A DNA stretch of 36,625 nt from an uncultured Ruminococcus sp. (GTDB lineage: Bacteria > Bacillota > Clostridia > Lachnospirales > Lachnospiraceae), in the NCBI GenBank assembly GCA_900541505.1, contig UQKK01000032.1, positions 1 to 36,625 on the forward strand, read 5' to 3'. A program made the position numbers and the translations under genes. Positions 15,353 through 23,118 of this stretch are shown piece by piece (position 1 is the first letter of the stretch; every line of letters begins with the position of its first letter). Below the pieces are notes generated by a model. That model made no database searches, was not told where the DNA came from, and worked only from the letters and a program-made list of their open reading frames with translations.

Positions 15353-16846
15353 CTACACCTCTGCTCCCAGAATCTCCCTGACTGTCGCTTTCATGTCGTC
15401 CGCATCACATTCTCTCGTGTGCAGAACCTGGGCGCTTCGAATCTCTTCTACCGCCCTTGGAATCTCCATTCCCGACACGCTGTGCAGTTCATCAATAAGC
15501 GCGAAATCATCCATATCGCTGTATTTTCCATCAATCGCCGTCATCACGCTGTGCGCGAATTTATAAGGGCTCGCTGTGGAGGCGATGACTGTCTTTTTAC
15601 TGTCCCCGCTCGCCTTTCTGTACTCCCGGTATACACAGGCAGCGACCGCGGTATGCGTATCCATCACATAACCGGTCTTCTCATATGTATCCTTTATGGT
15701 TGCGGCAGTCTGCTCCTCTGTGGCAAATCCGCCCACAAAGTCTGCAAGCTTTTCCTTCATTTCGGCTGTAATCTCATAGACGCCCTTTTCCTTGAGAGCC
15801 CCCATCAGCTCTGCATTCTTCTGGGCATCCTGCCCCGCTATCGTATAGATAAGGCGTTCTAAGTTGCTGGATATCAGGATATCCATAGACGGAGAGGAGG
15901 TGAGCACAAACTCACGGTTCCTGTCATATTTCCCTGTCTGGAAGAAATCAAAGAGCACTTTATTTTCATTGGATGCGCAGATTAACTTGTCAATCGGCAC
16001 ACCCATCTGTTTCGCATAGTACGCGGCTAGGATATTCCCGAAGTTTCCGGTCGGCACTGTGACATTGATGGACTCCCCGTCGGAAATCTCCCCATTCTCC
16101 AGCAGTTTCGCGTATGCGTATACGTAGTACACGACCTGCGGAACAAGACGTCCGATGTTGATGGAGTTCGCGGAGGAGAACTGATAGCCCTTCTGCGCCA
16201 GTTCCTTCTCCAGCTCTCTGTCCTCAAAGATTGCCTTCACACCGCTCTGTGCATTATCAAAATTCCCGTGAATCGCCACCACAGAAGTATTGTCACCCTT
16301 CTGGGTCACCATCTGCAGCTCCTGCACCTTGCTCACGCCGCCCTTCGGATAGAAGACGATAATCTTCGTGCCCGGTACATCCGCAAATCCCGCGAGCGCC
16401 GCTTTCCCGGTATCTCCCGATGTCGCGGTGAGGATAACGATGTCATTTTCCACGTGGTTTTTCTTCGCCGCCGTTGTCAGCAGATGAGGCAGGATAGAGA
16501 GCGCCATATCCTTAAATGCGATAGTCGCTCCGTGGAACAGCTCCAGATGATAAGCATCCCCCACTTTCGCCAGCGGCGCGATGACTTCTGTATCAAATTT
16601 AGAATCATACGCGCAGGCGATGCAGCGGCGCAGTTCCTCCTCCGTATAATCTGTAAGGAATTGTTTCATGACCACATACGCTGTCTCCTGGTATGTCATC
16701 CCCTTAAGCTCTGCCATCGGCACATCCAGCTTTGGGATGCTCTCCGGCACAAACAGTCCGCCGTCTTCCGCCAGACCCTTCAAAATTGCCTCGGATGCCG
16801 TCACCTTTTTCTCTTTGCTGCGTGTACTGCTGTATAATAACTCCAT
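15353..16846 (-). CDS. thrC: Threonine synthase
   Basis: The 497-residue PLP enzyme converts O-phosphohomoserine to threonine. The PLP-lysine block is GATIAFKDMAL, and the phosphate-binding loop GDTGKAA and PTGNFGN are also seen. The N-terminal LYSSTRSK and AILKGLAEDGGLFVPE are typical of the bacterial/yeast-like class. The ATG at 16846 follows AGAGGG and is preferred over the in-frame start at 16870. The gene has a strong own promoter (16955-16983) and about 100 nt of leader. asd, in the same biosynthetic branch, lies about 6 kb away on the same strand. Confidence 0.95.
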   Translation of the reverse strand: MELLYSSTRSKEKKVTASEAILKGLAEDGGLFVPESIPKLDVPMAELKGMTYQETAYVVMKQFLTDYTEEELRRCIACAYDSKFDTEVIAPLAKVGDAYHLELFHGATIAFKDMALSILPHLLTTAAKKNHVENDIVILTATSGDTGKAALAGFADVPGTKIIVFYPKGGVSKVQELQMVTQKGDNTSVVAIHGNFDNAQSGVKAIFEDRELEKELAQKGYQFSSANSINIGRLVPQVVYYVYAYAKLLENGEISDGESINVTVPTGNFGNILAAYYAKQMGVPIDKLICASNENKVLFDFFQTGKYDRNREFVLTSSPSMDILISSNLERLIYTIAGQDAQKNAELMGALKEKGVYEITAEMKEKLADFVGGFATEEQTAATIKDTYEKTGYVMDTHTAVAACVYREYRKASGDSKKTVIASTASPYKFAHSVMTAIDGKYSDMDDFALIDELHSVSGMEIPRAVEEIRSAQVLHTRECDADDMKATVREILGAEV

Positions 16847-16954
16847 ATCTCTGCCCTCTTTTTCTTTCACTGAGTCTTGTGTCAGCGCGCCGGAAATGCT
16901 CTCTTCTGAACCCCTCCCAGCTTCTTCTAAACCTCACTGCCACTACTGCCCTGC

Positions 16955-16983
16955 ATTATATCACAAGTTCTCCCTTTTATCAA
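16955..16983 (-). promoter_or_regulatory. Promoter of thrC
   Basis: TTGATA (16978-16983) and TATAAT (16955-16960) on the minus strand are separated by 17 bp. No attenuator-like peptide was seen in the leader. Confidence 0.75.
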
Positions 16984-16988
16984 TTTAC

Positions 16989-17030
16989 TTTTCCTTATGC
17001 CTTTGCCCTGTTTTTCCTTACGCCTTTGCC
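16989..17030. repeat. Short tandem duplication spanning the nhaC stop codon
   Basis: Two 19-bp copies, 16989-17007 and 17012-17030, differ at one base and are offset by 23 bp. The second copy contains the nhaC stop codon. This looks like a local slippage duplication. Confidence 0.55.
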
Positions 17031-18322
17031 TTGCCTCCTTTATCCTGCCTGCGCAGAGCGATTGCCGCAAGACCGCAGACCGCCATGAGAAGCGGATATA
17101 CCAGGTAGGGAATGATGTGAAGAGGCGTCAGCCCGGTCAGCGTTGCTGCCGAGAGAAGCTGCGCGCCATAGGGAATCAGCCCCTGTCCCACGGACGTAAA
17201 CATATCCAGAAGGGAGGCGGAACGTTTGGGGTCTATCTCAAACTCTTCGCTGATTTCTTTGGCGATTGGTCCCGCCATGACGATTGCCACGGTATTGTTC
17301 GCTGTACATAAATCTACAAAAAGCGCCAGCAGCGCGATTCCCAGCTCCGCGCCCCGTTTTCCGCGGATGCGCCCTTTCACCAGCGTGAGGATAAACTGGA
17401 TGCCTCCGTATTCCCTCACAAGAGAGACGATACATGCCACAATGATGGAGATGACTGTGATATCATACATAGAGGTCACTCCATCCCCCACTACCGTAAA
17501 GATTTGTGACACCGCGATACTGCCTGTAAAAACCCCCACCAGAAGAGAAGCTGCAATTCCGCTAATCAGCACCAGGAATACATTGATGCCAATCAGAGCG
17601 CCAATGAGGACAATGAGATAGGGCAGCACTTTCCACAGATTATAGGACAAATCCCCCTCCATCTGGTAGCTTGCATTTCTCGTAATCAGCCAGAAAAAGA
17701 CGACCGTTATGATTGCTGCGGGAAGCACGATACGGAAGTTTGCCTTGAACTTATCCTTCATCTCACACCCCTGGGTCTTAACCGCGGCAATGGTTGTATC
17801 GGAAATCATCGACAGGTTGTCCCCGAACATGGCGCCGCACACCACCGCCGCGATGCAGATAGACAGAGAAAATCCTGTCTTCTCGCTGATGCCTACCGCA
17901 ATCGGAGCCAAAGCCGCAATCGTTCCCATGGACGTACCCATGGAGACGGAAATAAAGCAGCCGATGATAAAGAGCCCCGCCACCGCAAAATGGGAGGGAA
18001 TAAGGGATAATCCCAGATTCACAGTACTGTCCACACCTCCGGCGGCAGTCACCGCCCCGGAAAATCCTCCGGCACACAGAAAGATAAGGACCATGGTAAT
18101 GATGTTTTCCTCCCCCGCGCCATTCGCAATCACGCGAATCTTCTCTGAAAAGCTGAGGCTTTTATTCTGCAAAAATGCTACAAAAAGGGCAATCAAAAAC
18201 CCTACGATGGCAGGCATGGCATAGAAATCTCCGAACACAATGCCAGCCCCCAGAAAGATAACCAGAAATACGCCAATCGGCAGAAGCGCGATGGCTCTTC
18301 CTCTATTTTCGTTGTTTGTCAT
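17018..18322 (-). CDS. Na+/H+ antiporter, NhaC family
   Basis: The 434-residue protein is a polytopic membrane protein with roughly 11-12 hydrophobic segments. NhaC-family segments are visible, such as GAMFGDNLSMISDTTIAA and GTSMGTIAALAPIA. Family members exchange H+ for Na+ or, in some cases, malate/lactate pairs or amino acids; substrate is not provable. AAAGGAAG precedes the ATG. It is separated from leuD by 211 bp of palindromes and from thrC by the thrC promoter, so it is a single-gene unit. Confidence 0.87.
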   Translation of the reverse strand: MTNNENRGRAIALLPIGVFLVIFLGAGIVFGDFYAMPAIVGFLIALFVAFLQNKSLSFSEKIRVIANGAGEENIITMVLIFLCAGGFSGAVTAAGGVDSTVNLGLSLIPSHFAVAGLFIIGCFISVSMGTSMGTIAALAPIAVGISEKTGFSLSICIAAVVCGAMFGDNLSMISDTTIAAVKTQGCEMKDKFKANFRIVLPAAIITVVFFWLITRNASYQMEGDLSYNLWKVLPYLIVLIGALIGINVFLVLISGIAASLLVGVFTGSIAVSQIFTVVGDGVTSMYDITVISIIVACIVSLVREYGGIQFILTLVKGRIRGKRGAELGIALLALFVDLCTANNTVAIVMAGPIAKEISEEFEIDPKRSASLLDMFTSVGQGLIPYGAQLLSAATLTGLTPLHIIPYLVYPLLMAVCGLAAIALRRQDKGGKAKA

Positions 18323-18351
18323 ACATTCTTCCTTTCAAATAGAAGTCCAAA

Positions 18352-18419
18352 GAGTTCCGCAAGCGGAACTCACGCGCAAAGCGCGACCGCTTTCGCGACA
18401 AATTTCCACTTCACGTGAA
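18352..18419. repeat. Cluster of tandem palindromes (REP-like)
   Basis: GAGTTCCGC-AA-GCGGAACTC (18352-18371), CGCGC-AAA-GCGCG (18373-18385), CGCGA/TCGCG (18382-18397) and TTCACGTGAA (18410-18419) lie almost end to end in a non-coding stretch upstream of nhaC. The pattern resembles a repeated extragenic palindrome; its copy number is unknown. Confidence 0.55.
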
Positions 18420-18437
18420 TATGCATCGCGCCAAGCA

Positions 18438-18476
18438 TTTTGTATAACAGGGACTGAAGTTCCCTATTATACAAAA
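18438..18476. repeat. Hairpin with 10-bp arms
   Basis: TTTTGTATAA (18438-18447) pairs with TTATACAAAA (18467-18476), with an inner AGGGA/TCCCT stem. It lies directly after the leuD terminator on the minus strand and is T-rich on both strands, so it may be a second, bidirectional terminator. Confidence 0.6.
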
Positions 18477-18500
18477 GGAGACTGCTCTTCCAGCAGTCCC
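18472..18500 (-). terminator. Terminator of leuCD
   Basis: On the minus strand GACTGCT pairs with AGCAGTC across a 5-nt loop (18480-18486 with 18492-18498) and is followed by TCCTTTTGT. It lies 34 bp after the leuD stop. Confidence 0.78.
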
Positions 18501-18533
18501 CTACTACTGATTTCATCAGATTTTGCCCTTTTC

Positions 18534-19028
18534 TCAGGCTTTCTTTTTGCTGTTCGTATACTTCACCAGCCCGCCTGCGGCAATCAGCTTCTGCATAAAT
18601 TCCGGGAACGGCTGTCCCTGGAACTCGGTGCCTTTGGTGCGGTTGTAAATCTTACCGCTGTCGAAATCCACTTCCACTTCATCGCCTGCTTCAATCCCTC
18701 TTGCAGCCTGCGGACATTCGATAATCGGCAGTCCGATATTGATGGCGTTGCGGTAAAAAATACGCGCGAAGGTCTCCGCGATGACGCAGCTCACCCCTGC
18801 AGTCTTTAAGCAGAGAGGCGCGTGCTCTCTGGAAGAACCGCAGCCGAAGTTTTTATTTGCCACAATGAGGTCTCCCGGTTTCACCTTTTTCACAAAATCC
18901 GGGTCAATGTCCACCATGGCATGGCTCGCCAGCTCTTTGGCGTCAAAACTGTTTAAATATCTCGCCGGGATGATAACGTCTGTGTCTACATTATCCCCGT
19001 ATTTGAATACATGTCCCAGTGCTTTCAT
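18534..19028 (-). CDS. leuD: 3-isopropylmalate dehydratase small subunit
   Basis: The 164-residue protein is the swivel-domain subunit of the aconitase-fold enzyme that isomerises 2- to 3-isopropylmalate in leucine synthesis. Family segments GDNVDTDVIIPARYLN and NFGCGSSREHAP are present. The short form belongs to the archaeal/thermophile-like group shared with homoaconitase and dimethylmalate dehydratase small subunits, so the substrate could differ. The ATG overlaps the leuC stop (TAATG), showing translational coupling. Confidence 0.9.
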   Translation of the reverse strand: MKALGHVFKYGDNVDTDVIIPARYLNSFDAKELASHAMVDIDPDFVKKVKPGDLIVANKNFGCGSSREHAPLCLKTAGVSCVIAETFARIFYRNAINIGLPIIECPQAARGIEAGDEVEVDFDSGKIYNRTKGTEFQGQPFPEFMQKLIAAGGLVKYTNSKKKA

Positions 19029-20302
19029 TATTTCTCACCCACTTTCTCAGGATTCGCGATACATCCGGCAATGGCGCTGGCTGCTGCCACCTCCGGTGAG
19101 GCAAGGTAGATTAAGGAATCCACATGTCCCATACGTCCCACAAAGTTGCGGTTCGTGGTGGAGACACATTTCTCTCCCGCTGCCATAACTCCCATATGTC
19201 CGCCCATGCAGGGACCACAGCTCGGCGTATTCACCGCGCATCCCGCATCGATAAAGATATCCACAAGTCCTTCTTTGATACATTCTTTGTAAATCTTCTG
19301 GGTCGCCGGCACCACCATGACACGCACATCCGGATGTACCGTATGTCCTTTCAGGATTGCCGCCGCCTTGCGCATATCTTCCATTCTGCCGTTTGTACAT
19401 GACCCGATAACAACCTGGTCAATCTTGATGGGTTCCATCGCTTCCACCTCGTCGATGGTCTTGGCGTTCCCCGGAAGATGCGGGAATGCCACTGTCGGGC
19501 GCACCTCGCTCAAATTGATTTCCACGACTTCGTCATATTCTGCATCCGCATCTGCCTCATATACCTGATAAGGCTTCTGTGTATGTTCTTTCAGATAAGC
19601 CTCCACCTTCTCGTCTACCGGGAAGATGCCGTTCTTCGCTCCCGCCTCGATTGCCATATTCGCCATCGTAAAACGGTCGTCCATAGACAGGCTGGCGATG
19701 CCGTCCCCGGTAAATTCCATTGATTTATAGAGGGCTCCGTCCACCCCAATCTTCCCGATAATGTGGATGATGATATCCTTGCCGCTGACATATGGACCGG
19801 GCTTTCCTGTGAGCACGAATTTGATAGCGCTCGGCACCTTGAACCACAGCTCGCCTGTCGCCATGCCTGTGGCGATATCCGTTGTACCGACACCTGTGGA
19901 AAATGCTCCCAGCGCGCCGTATGTACAGGTATGGGAGTCCGCCCCGATGATACACTCACCGGCAGCCACCACGCCCGCCTCCGGGAGAATGGCGTGCTCC
20001 ACGCCTGATTTGCCCTGTTCAAAATACCACTTCAGTCCCTGTTCCTTTGCAAATTCGCGGATTGCTTTAGAATTTTCCGCTGATTTGATGTCTTTATTTG
20101 GTGTGAAATGGTCCGGCACCAGAACGACCTTCTCCTTATCGTAGACCGTATCCGCCATCTGCTTAAAGATAGGCAGCGCCATCGGTCCGGTAATGTCGTT
20201 CGCCATGACCACGTCCAATTTCGCTTCGATTAACTGACCGGCTGTGACAGACTCAAGACCTGCATGCGCCGCCAGGATTTTCTGCGTCATTGTCATTCCC
20301 AT
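19028..20302 (-). CDS. leuC: 3-isopropylmalate dehydratase large subunit
   Basis: The 424-residue protein carries the [4Fe-4S] cluster of the aconitase fold; ligand cysteines appear in GSCTNGR and CGPCMGG. GADSHTCTYGALGAFSTGVG is a conserved active-site segment. Length and sequence match the short LeuC/HacA-like group. AAGGAGG lies 8 nt before the ATG at 20302, preferred over 20338. It forms a two-gene operon with leuD; leuA and leuB are not in the window. Dimethylmalate dehydratase is the main alternative. Confidence 0.9.
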   Translation of the reverse strand: MGMTMTQKILAAHAGLESVTAGQLIEAKLDVVMANDITGPMALPIFKQMADTVYDKEKVVLVPDHFTPNKDIKSAENSKAIREFAKEQGLKWYFEQGKSGVEHAILPEAGVVAAGECIIGADSHTCTYGALGAFSTGVGTTDIATGMATGELWFKVPSAIKFVLTGKPGPYVSGKDIIIHIIGKIGVDGALYKSMEFTGDGIASLSMDDRFTMANMAIEAGAKNGIFPVDEKVEAYLKEHTQKPYQVYEADADAEYDEVVEINLSEVRPTVAFPHLPGNAKTIDEVEAMEPIKIDQVVIGSCTNGRMEDMRKAAAILKGHTVHPDVRVMVVPATQKIYKECIKEGLVDIFIDAGCAVNTPSCGPCMGGHMGVMAAGEKCVSTTNRNFVGRMGHVDSLIYLASPEVAAASAIAGCIANPEKVGEK

Positions 20303-20376
20303 TGTGACAACCTCCTTTTCCTTGTTCCTCTGTGACACATTTTATCACACACCGGCTCCAAAGAAAAGACAAGATA

Positions 20377-22620
20377 TTATCTTCTTTTCCCTCCTTTTCT
20401 CCAGAAACGCCGTTCTGTCACTGCCAAAAGGAGCACTCCTAAACTGGCAAGGATACCTGCCGCGTACATGCCGACGACCGCCTCATCCCCGGTCTGTACC
20501 GTCTTCTGTCTTTCTTTTGCCGTCTCCTTCTGCGTCTCTTTTTCAGGCGTTTCCTTTTCACCGGGAGTTTTTGGCATGTCCCCATTCTCTATGGTTCCCA
20601 TATCCAGCACAAAGTGATTTCTTGTGATGGTAAATTCTCCCTGATAAAGAACTTTTCCCTCATTTTGCATACAGGGCAGTTCCTCTATGGTGTAGGTATC
20701 GTAGGGCAGAGCACCCAGCCCATCATCTACAGGCACAGTTTGCCCTTCCAAATCCAGCCCAAACCAGAGCCCGGCTCCCGCTTTTTCCATGTTGGTGTCC
20801 AGGGAATGCCTGATATATTCGGACGAAGAGGAATAGTAACCGTTCTCGTCTGTCACAATAACATGGTTCTCCCCTGTTGTTTTGGAGGTGATGCGAAAGG
20901 GAATATCCGCCATCGCCCTCTGTGACTCCTCCTCAATCTTCGTGAAAGAGAAATCGCCCCGTACGACTGCATCCGCAGCTTCACAGACATTGCCGCCCTC
21001 TATGTACGCCGTATCCCCATCCTGCTTTATCGCAAGGAGGCACGTCTCATTCCAGATGTTTTCCTGCTGCCCGCTCGTATCCGATACCTGGCGAAATACG
21101 GCGCCCTGAAGCAGGTAGCCTTCCGGTGCTTTGCTCTCCTCCACTGTGAGCGTTCCGAGGGGTAAGATGCATGTCCCGTCCTGCGCACGGTAAAAATCAT
21201 CCCCTGATACTTTATATTCTTCTGACAGTTTCCATCCTGCATACAAATCTCCTGTCTCCTCATCCGTTTCCTCCTTTGTCTCAAATACCCAGGTACAGTC
21301 CGCTTCTTCAGGCAGCGTGTCCGCCGTATAATATCCCTCGTAAAAGCGCACGGTAAACTGCGCGCCGCAAAGGGAAGCAGCCCCCTGGGGAGTACTGCTT
21401 TTGCTTCCTGCATCCAATTTTTTCAGCTTTAATTCCGCCGCTGCGCTCACAGGGTTATCGGTCACCTCCACCGTTGATGTCTGGGAAGATTTCACCGTCA
21501 CTTGATATGGCGTGACATCTATCTGGTAGCCCGGCGGCGCCTGAATCTCCCGGATGGTGTACTCTCCCACATCCAGCTTTTCACTGCGGGCGTATCCGTT
21601 TTCATCCGTAGTCAGCACTGCCTTCTGCTGCTCCCCCTGGTAAATCCCATACTGTGCCCCTTTCAGGCTGTAGCAGTTATTTCCTTCAGTAAACCCGGTA
21701 TCGGAAGCAGATTTTTTCATCTCCACATAGCCGCCCGCCGGATGATATTCCCACTGGCAGAGGTCTTGTCCGTTCCCTTTGAGTATGACGCCGCTGCACT
21801 CCCACTTTGCCCGCCATGCCGGGTCAGTGGCATTCTCAATCCCATACTGGAGCACCTGCCAGGTATACTCCGACACATAGTGCACCCCGTCCGGACACAA
21901 CACATTGTTGCCAAACTCCAGGGTGATACCCGGGTACCATCCATGCACCTCATTTAACACCTCCCAGACAAGAATCTGCTTGAAGAAATAATCCTGACTG
22001 GAGGTGAAGGTAAATCCCAATGTGGTCTTCCACTGGTCATACCAGGCAAAGGCACATCCTATGGTGTCAATGGTATACTGGTTATAATATGAGGCAGCAT
22101 TGTACACCGTCTTATCCCCCGACTGGAATCCGGTCGTGGGGTCTGCGCAGAACGCCCATTCTCCATCTGCTCCGAGCACTCCTTCCGACCAGCTGTCCAC
22201 CATATCCCATGACTGCCCGTCCTCACTGTAGCGCACCATGTCGATGGTGCCCTGGTCTGCTGCCAGCACGCTGGTCGAGACACGTCCTCCCGCGGACGCC
22301 ATACGAAGCTTTGCAGAATCTGCAGAATTGACATTGTTTGCGGAATCTGCGGATTCTTGAGGATTCCCGTCGGCAAATCCCACCCCCTCAAGAAGAGCGG
22401 ACAGATACGCCGCATCGTATCCCGGTTTCCGGACACTCGTTTCATCCTGCATGTTTTCTCCCTGCATTTCTTCTCCCTGCGTTTCTTCTCCGTTTGGCAC
22501 ACCCTCTTCTGTCCCGGCGGCTGCCACGATACGGCAGCAAGACAGGACAAAGGCAAATATAACCATCACAAATAAAAGGGTCTTAGCGCCCCTTTTCCAA
22601 TTTTCTTTTTTTCCTCTCAT
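20377..22620 (-). CDS. Thioester-domain and Cna-B surface adhesin
   Basis: The 747-residue protein starts at 22620 (AGGAG 6 nt upstream). It has a signal peptide (residues about 1-35, basic then hydrophobic, ending VAAA), an acidic low-complexity stretch, and a thioester domain (about 100-270): Cys158 in AFCADP and Gln215 in FKQILVW match the TQXA/TED pair that can form a Cys-Gln bond and attach covalently to host amines. Two to three SpaA/Cna-B folds follow, with glutamates in YTIREIQAPPGY, LTVEESKAPEGY and YTIEELP typical of isopeptide-forming domains. The C-terminus has VQTGDE, a hydrophobic helix and a basic tail, a sortase signal lacking the usual LPxTG proline. No sortase gene is in the window. 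It is separated from asd by a 498-bp regulatory region. Confidence 0.88.
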   Translation of the reverse strand: MRGKKENWKRGAKTLLFVMVIFAFVLSCCRIVAAAGTEEGVPNGEETQGEEMQGENMQDETSVRKPGYDAAYLSALLEGVGFADGNPQESADSANNVNSADSAKLRMASAGGRVSTSVLAADQGTIDMVRYSEDGQSWDMVDSWSEGVLGADGEWAFCADPTTGFQSGDKTVYNAASYYNQYTIDTIGCAFAWYDQWKTTLGFTFTSSQDYFFKQILVWEVLNEVHGWYPGITLEFGNNVLCPDGVHYVSEYTWQVLQYGIENATDPAWRAKWECSGVILKGNGQDLCQWEYHPAGGYVEMKKSASDTGFTEGNNCYSLKGAQYGIYQGEQQKAVLTTDENGYARSEKLDVGEYTIREIQAPPGYQIDVTPYQVTVKSSQTSTVEVTDNPVSAAAELKLKKLDAGSKSSTPQGAASLCGAQFTVRFYEGYYTADTLPEEADCTWVFETKEETDEETGDLYAGWKLSEEYKVSGDDFYRAQDGTCILPLGTLTVEESKAPEGYLLQGAVFRQVSDTSGQQENIWNETCLLAIKQDGDTAYIEGGNVCEAADAVVRGDFSFTKIEEESQRAMADIPFRITSKTTGENHVIVTDENGYYSSSSEYIRHSLDTNMEKAGAGLWFGLDLEGQTVPVDDGLGALPYDTYTIEELPCMQNEGKVLYQGEFTITRNHFVLDMGTIENGDMPKTPGEKETPEKETQKETAKERQKTVQTGDEAVVGMYAAGILASLGVLLLAVTERRFWRKGGKRR

Positions 22621-22884
22621 AGATGTCTCCTGATACACAAAGAACCTGTACCGAGAGCACAGCCTGCACTTCCCAGCCTAAAAGACTGTGCGGCAAAGCA
22701 TATTAACACCGGATATGCGAAATAAACGTCTCTTTCCTCCTTTCCTCTGGATAATTTTCTCACTCGTTCTGGAATACAGGGAGGAATCTCCCCTGATAAA
22801 TTGAATGTAAAGCTGACTTACACTTACACAAAGCTGATAAGATAATTTGACTTGTCATTCTGATTTGCTCTCTGGACGAGTATT

Positions 22885-22926
22885 AAAAAGAAAAACCGGG
22901 AACAATGTCCCTCACGGGATATTGTT
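22885..22926 (-). terminator. Intrinsic terminator in the adhesin upstream region
   Basis: On the minus strand an imperfect stem with arms AACAATATCCC and GGGACATTGTT (22916-22926 with 22901-22911) is followed by CCCGG and TTTTTCTTTTT. It lies 265 bp before the adhesin ATG, so it would end transcripts from the promoter at 23001-23029 unless read through. Confidence 0.75.
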
Positions 22927-22962
22927 ATATCATGGAACAAAAGACTTTTCCCTATGATATAA
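22925..22962. repeat. Inverted repeat within candidate small RNA
   Basis: TTATATCAT (22925-22933) and ATGATATAA (22954-22962) are perfect 9-bp arms around a 20-nt loop that contains AAAAG/CTTTT. Confidence 0.65.
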
Positions 22963-22968
22963 AATAAA

Positions 22969-23029
22969 TTGTCCCTCGCGGTTTCTGTGCTGGGATACTC
23001 ATTATAGCACCCTTCACCGCGAGGGACAA
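22969..23029. repeat. 61-bp dyad enclosing a promoter
   Basis: TTGTCCCTCGCGGT (22969-22982) and ACCGCGAGGGACAA (23016-23029) are perfect 14-bp arms with an inner GTGCT/AGCAC stem (22987-22991, 23006-23010). The dyad centre lies at the -10/start region of the minus-strand promoter. Confidence 0.75.
23001..23029 (-). promoter_or_regulatory. Promoter inside the dyad, directed to the adhesin
   Basis: TTGTCC (23024-23029) and TATAAT (23001-23006) on the minus strand are separated by 17 bp. The -35 lies in the right dyad arm; the same TTGTCC is present on the plus strand in the left arm but currently without a -10. Confidence 0.65.
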
Positions 23030-23079
23030 CTCGTAAATTTTCACAAAGATTTCTCCAAAAATTTTACATCCTGTCTCTT

Positions 23080-23095
23080 TGCAAGGGCATACACG
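23080..23095 (-). repeat. Dispersed 16-bp motif, copy 2 (after asd)
   Basis: On the minus strand this is CGTGTATGCCCTTGCA, 14 of 16 bases identical to the copy after gatZ (25791-25806). It lies about 24 bp after the asd stop. Unlike the gatZ copy it is not flanked by perfect stem arms. Confidence 0.55.
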
Positions 23096-23118
23096 CTCTC
23101 GTAAATAGAAGATACCCT

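Larger units (their letters stand above)
22885..22995 (-). ncRNA. Candidate small RNA or leader with attenuator
   Basis: A strong promoter (23001-23029) and an intrinsic terminator (22885-22926) frame about 110 nt with no reading frame. Inside are a hairpin TTATATCAT/ATGATATAA (22925-22962) and two related segments, CCGCGAGGGACA and CCGTGAGGGACA. It could be an independent small RNA or an attenuated leader of the adhesin. From 22621 to 22884 only weak hairpins, such as GCACAG/CTGTGC, were seen. Confidence 0.4.

Noticed and set aside
16847..16954. Threonine attenuator or T-box upstream of thrC
   Set aside because: The leader of about 100 nt has no peptide rich in threonine codons and no visible T-box sequence or terminator.
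19047..19400. Overlapping reading frames opposite or within leuC, thrC, pckA and other genes
   Set aside because: They lie inside well-supported genes in other frames, lack ribosome-binding sites and show no recognisable domains; they are frame shadows.
22969..23029. Firm call of an invertible promoter
   Set aside because: The core of 33 bp is shorter than known invertible switches and no recombinase gene is in the window; kept only as one hypothesis.
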